Below are positions 12,362-13,833 of a stretch of 13,833 nucleotides of DNA, one piece after another (the first letter of the stretch is position 1; the number at the start of each line of letters is the position of its first letter). Position numbers and translations under genes: made by a program. Source of the stretch: UBA12465 sp964408785. Lineage in GTDB: Bacteria > Patescibacteriota > Patescibacteriia > Patescibacteriales > UBA12465. Location of the stretch: contig CAYPAS010000019.1 of assembly GCA_964408785.1 (NCBI GenBank), positions 1 through 13,833 on the forward strand. The letters are read 5' to 3'. The notes under the pieces were generated by a model. That model worked only from the letters and a program-made list of their open reading frames with translations. It was not told the DNA's origin and searched no databases.

Positions 12362-12931
12362 TTAATTTTTAAGACGAAACACGAATTCGAACAAAGGATG
12401 AATAAACACTTTAAATAGAACCATAAAAACAACTGTAGATATGATCACGTTTAATACTTCACCCCCTCTCTCCAGGGCAATCAAATCATCAATACGATCA
12501 ACGGCGCACAAAGCTGGTATTATTATTACCGGTATCGCCCAATAATACTCGTAAAAATTTGATTTGGATATTTTGAGTAATCCCACAGAAACAATTACCA
12601 CAATTGGCATTAAAAATGCTAAAAAAGAAAAATTTCTCCTTGTTTTTTCTGTTTCTTGACATCTAACAGTATTTCCATCAAGCACAAGTTTCTTTTCTTT
12701 TATAAGCCTTTCAGGAAAAAAATCAAAATAACTCGATCTTCTTATAATCCTACTGTCGATAAATAGCTCTCCGGCAGAAACAAGATCTTTAAAATACGGG
12801 CTATACTGCATAGCCTCTTTTTCAACATACTCCACTTTTCCGGACAACCGCCCACTAAAAGAAACTTTCTCCAAATCTTCCGCCCTCGAGAAAGAGCTCA
12901 AAATAACGAAAAATAATAATACTTTTTTCAC
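12362..12931 (-). CDS. Exported/membrane orphan protein with three C-terminal helices
   Basis: Family not recognised. The 189-residue protein starts at GTG 12931 (AGAGG five bases upstream) with a signal peptide (MKKVLLFFVILSSFSRA, cut probably after A17). A mixed charged ectodomain of about 80 residues follows (GRLSGKVEYVEKEAMQYSPY and DFFPERLIKEKKLVLDG). Then come three membrane helices near 102-120, 128-145 and 158-180. A basic patch KTRRN precedes helix 1 and DRIDDLIALERGGE sits between helices 2 and 3. The extracytoplasmic N-terminal domain with a small polytopic tail suggests an envelope protein. It follows the DEAD-box helicase by about 50 bp with no terminator between, so co-transcription is possible. 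Confidence 0.7.
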   Translation of the reverse strand: MKKVLLFFVILSSFSRAEDLEKVSFSGRLSGKVEYVEKEAMQYSPYFKDLVSAGELFIDSRIIRRSSYFDFFPERLIKEKKLVLDGNTVRCQETEKTRRNFSFLAFLMPIVVIVSVGLLKISKSNFYEYYWAIPVIIIPALCAVDRIDDLIALERGGEVLNVIISTVVFMVLFKVFIHPLFEFVFRLKN

Positions 12932-12982
12932 CTTAACCTCTCATGATTTATTTTATTTTTTAAGAACTGACTTTTTATTATA

Positions 12983-13833
12983 TTAAATATTCCTTGGTTT
13001 TCTGGAAAAAGAGGAACTGCGCCGGCGCCAAAATTTTTTCTTCGGGTATTCTTTATCTTTCTTATCAGTATTTTTCCTGGCAGCTTTCTGGCTGTTCTTA
13101 GGATAGTCTTTGTTTTTCTTCTCAGCTTTCTGGATATTTTTTGGTTTTGCTAATTTAACAAACTCTGTCCTTCTTATTTTCTTATTTATCAGCTTTTCTA
13201 TAAAAAATATACCCTTATGTTCATTAGCCGCCGCCAAGCTTATCGCTTTGCCTAATTTCCCCGCTCTTCCTGTGCGACCGATGCGATGGACATAATCCTC
13301 TGGATTGTCCGGCAAATTATAGTTAACGACTAATTCTATGCCATTAATATCCAGACCTCTAGCGGCAACATCAGTGGCCACCAGTATTCTCTCTTTCTTC
13401 GTCTTAAAACCTTCAAGGGCGGCTTTACGGCGACCCAAAGAAAGATTGGAATGAATCTCGACGGCTCGATGTCCGGCTAATTGTAATTTTTTCGTCAAAT
13501 TTTTTACCCCATGTTTAGTCCTGACAAAAACCAACACTGAGCCGACGTAGCGGGTTAAAATTTTCTGCAAATGTTCGTAACGCTCTTCGCCGTCTATTAT
13601 AAATATTTCTTGATCAATTTCAGCGGCCGTCGTCCCCTGGGGGGCAACTTCAATACTTATAGGGGTTTTCATGTACTTAGCGGCAATCTTCGCTATCGCC
13701 GGCGGCATGGTGGCAGAAAAAAGCATGGTTTGGCGCTCCTGAGGGGATTGCTCAAAAATTTCAGCAATCTGCGGGGCAAAGCCTAAATCAAGCATCATGT
13801 CAGCCTCATCTAAGACAATCAAAGAAACTCTGT
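12983..13833 (-). CDS. DEAD-box RNA helicase, C-terminal part (cut by window end)
   Basis: The frame is open to the window edge; its upstream residues read RVSLIVLDEADMM, so the protein starts outside the window and the TTG near 13822 is not the start. Visible motifs: DEAD (II), FSATMPP (III), LVFVRTKHG (IV), HSNLSLGRRKAALEGFK, VATDVAARGLDI (V), and HRIGRTGRAGK (VI). This is the end of RecA domain 1 and all of domain 2, an ATP-dependent RNA unwinding enzyme of RhlE/CsdA type. The C-terminal tail is strongly basic and lysine-rich with repeated KDYPKN/KEYPKK units and RRRSSSFSRKP, a probable RNA-binding extension. Likely role: ribosome assembly or mRNA turnover. It might work with the beta-CASP RNase, but that is only inference. 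Confidence 0.95.
   Translation of the reverse strand, partial: RVSLIVLDEADMMLDLGFAPQIAEIFEQSPQERQTMLFSATMPPAIAKIAAKYMKTPISIEVAPQGTTAAEIDQEIFIIDGEERYEHLQKILTRYVGSVLVFVRTKHGVKNLTKKLQLAGHRAVEIHSNLSLGRRKAALEGFKTKKERILVATDVAARGLDINGIELVVNYNLPDNPEDYVHRIGRTGRAGKLGKAISLAAANEHKGIFFIEKLINKKIRRTEFVKLAKPKNIQKAEKKNKDYPKNSQKAARKNTDKKDKEYPKKKFWRRRSSSFSRKPRNI

Noticed and set aside
1..13833. CRISPR array, tRNA, rRNA, insertion sequence or attachment site
   Set aside because: No regularly spaced direct repeats, no cloverleaf with CCA end, no transposase and no long terminal inverted repeats were seen by reading.

Overview
The window is AT-rich and densely packed, with short genes, short intergenic gaps and almost every transcription unit closed by its own hairpin terminator, several of which contain the stop codon. 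Many products are small orphan membrane or helical proteins, mixed with a few widespread families. This style suggests an uncultured small-genome bacterium such as one of the Candidate Phyla Radiation (Patescibacteria); that is inference, because no rRNA or other phylogenetic marker is present. UGA acts as a normal stop (the Na+/Ca2+ antiporter ends in TGA), so the UGA=Gly code of some Patescibacteria does not apply.

Layout. 1-265 (minus): N-terminus of a YibE/F-like membrane protein. 445-1974 (plus): beta-CASP metallo-beta-lactamase RNase, the only large plus-strand gene. 1995-2803 (minus): an orphan protein with mTERF-like 33-residue repeats, split by a -1 frameshift at a T8G5 run. 2881-3195 (plus): a short transcript with a strong promoter, three leader hairpins, a 50-residue membrane peptide and a strong terminator. 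3208-4161: CaCA-family Na+/Ca2+ antiporter. 4231-4647 and 4751-5782: two orphan proteins, each with its own consensus promoter and terminator. 5901-6592: a two-gene operon pairing a lipoprotein ferredoxin with a small histidine-bearing membrane protein, a possible envelope electron-transfer pair. 6693-7316: a seven-helix, tandem PQ-loop (SWEET-like) protein. 7420-7662: small membrane protein. 7779-8546: short-chain dehydrogenase. 8627-8890: small two-helix membrane protein. 8986-9204 (plus): a promoter and an intrinsic terminator bracket a structured RNA with no convincing protein. 9203-11753: a P-type cation ATPase broken by a frameshift at transmembrane helix 5. 11804-12283: TspO/MBR protein. 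12362-12931: exported orphan membrane protein. 12983-13833: C-terminal part of a DEAD-box RNA helicase, cut by the window end.

How the genes relate: there is no single pathway. The themes are RNA metabolism at the two ends (beta-CASP RNase, DEAD-box helicase) and envelope functions between them (ion transport, a possible sugar carrier, TspO, redox lipoprotein). Most genes look monocistronic. Promoters fall into two kinds: TTGACA/17 bp/-10 (mostly orphan genes) and extended -10 TGnTATAAT with a weak -35 (antiporter, TspO, dehydrogenase). The most novel items are the structured RNA at 9020-9204, the mTERF-like repeat protein with a canonical slippery heptamer, the ferredoxin lipoprotein/membrane cytochrome-like pair and the structured-leader small membrane peptide. 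Two frameshifts in 14 kb also raise the possibility of draft-assembly errors.
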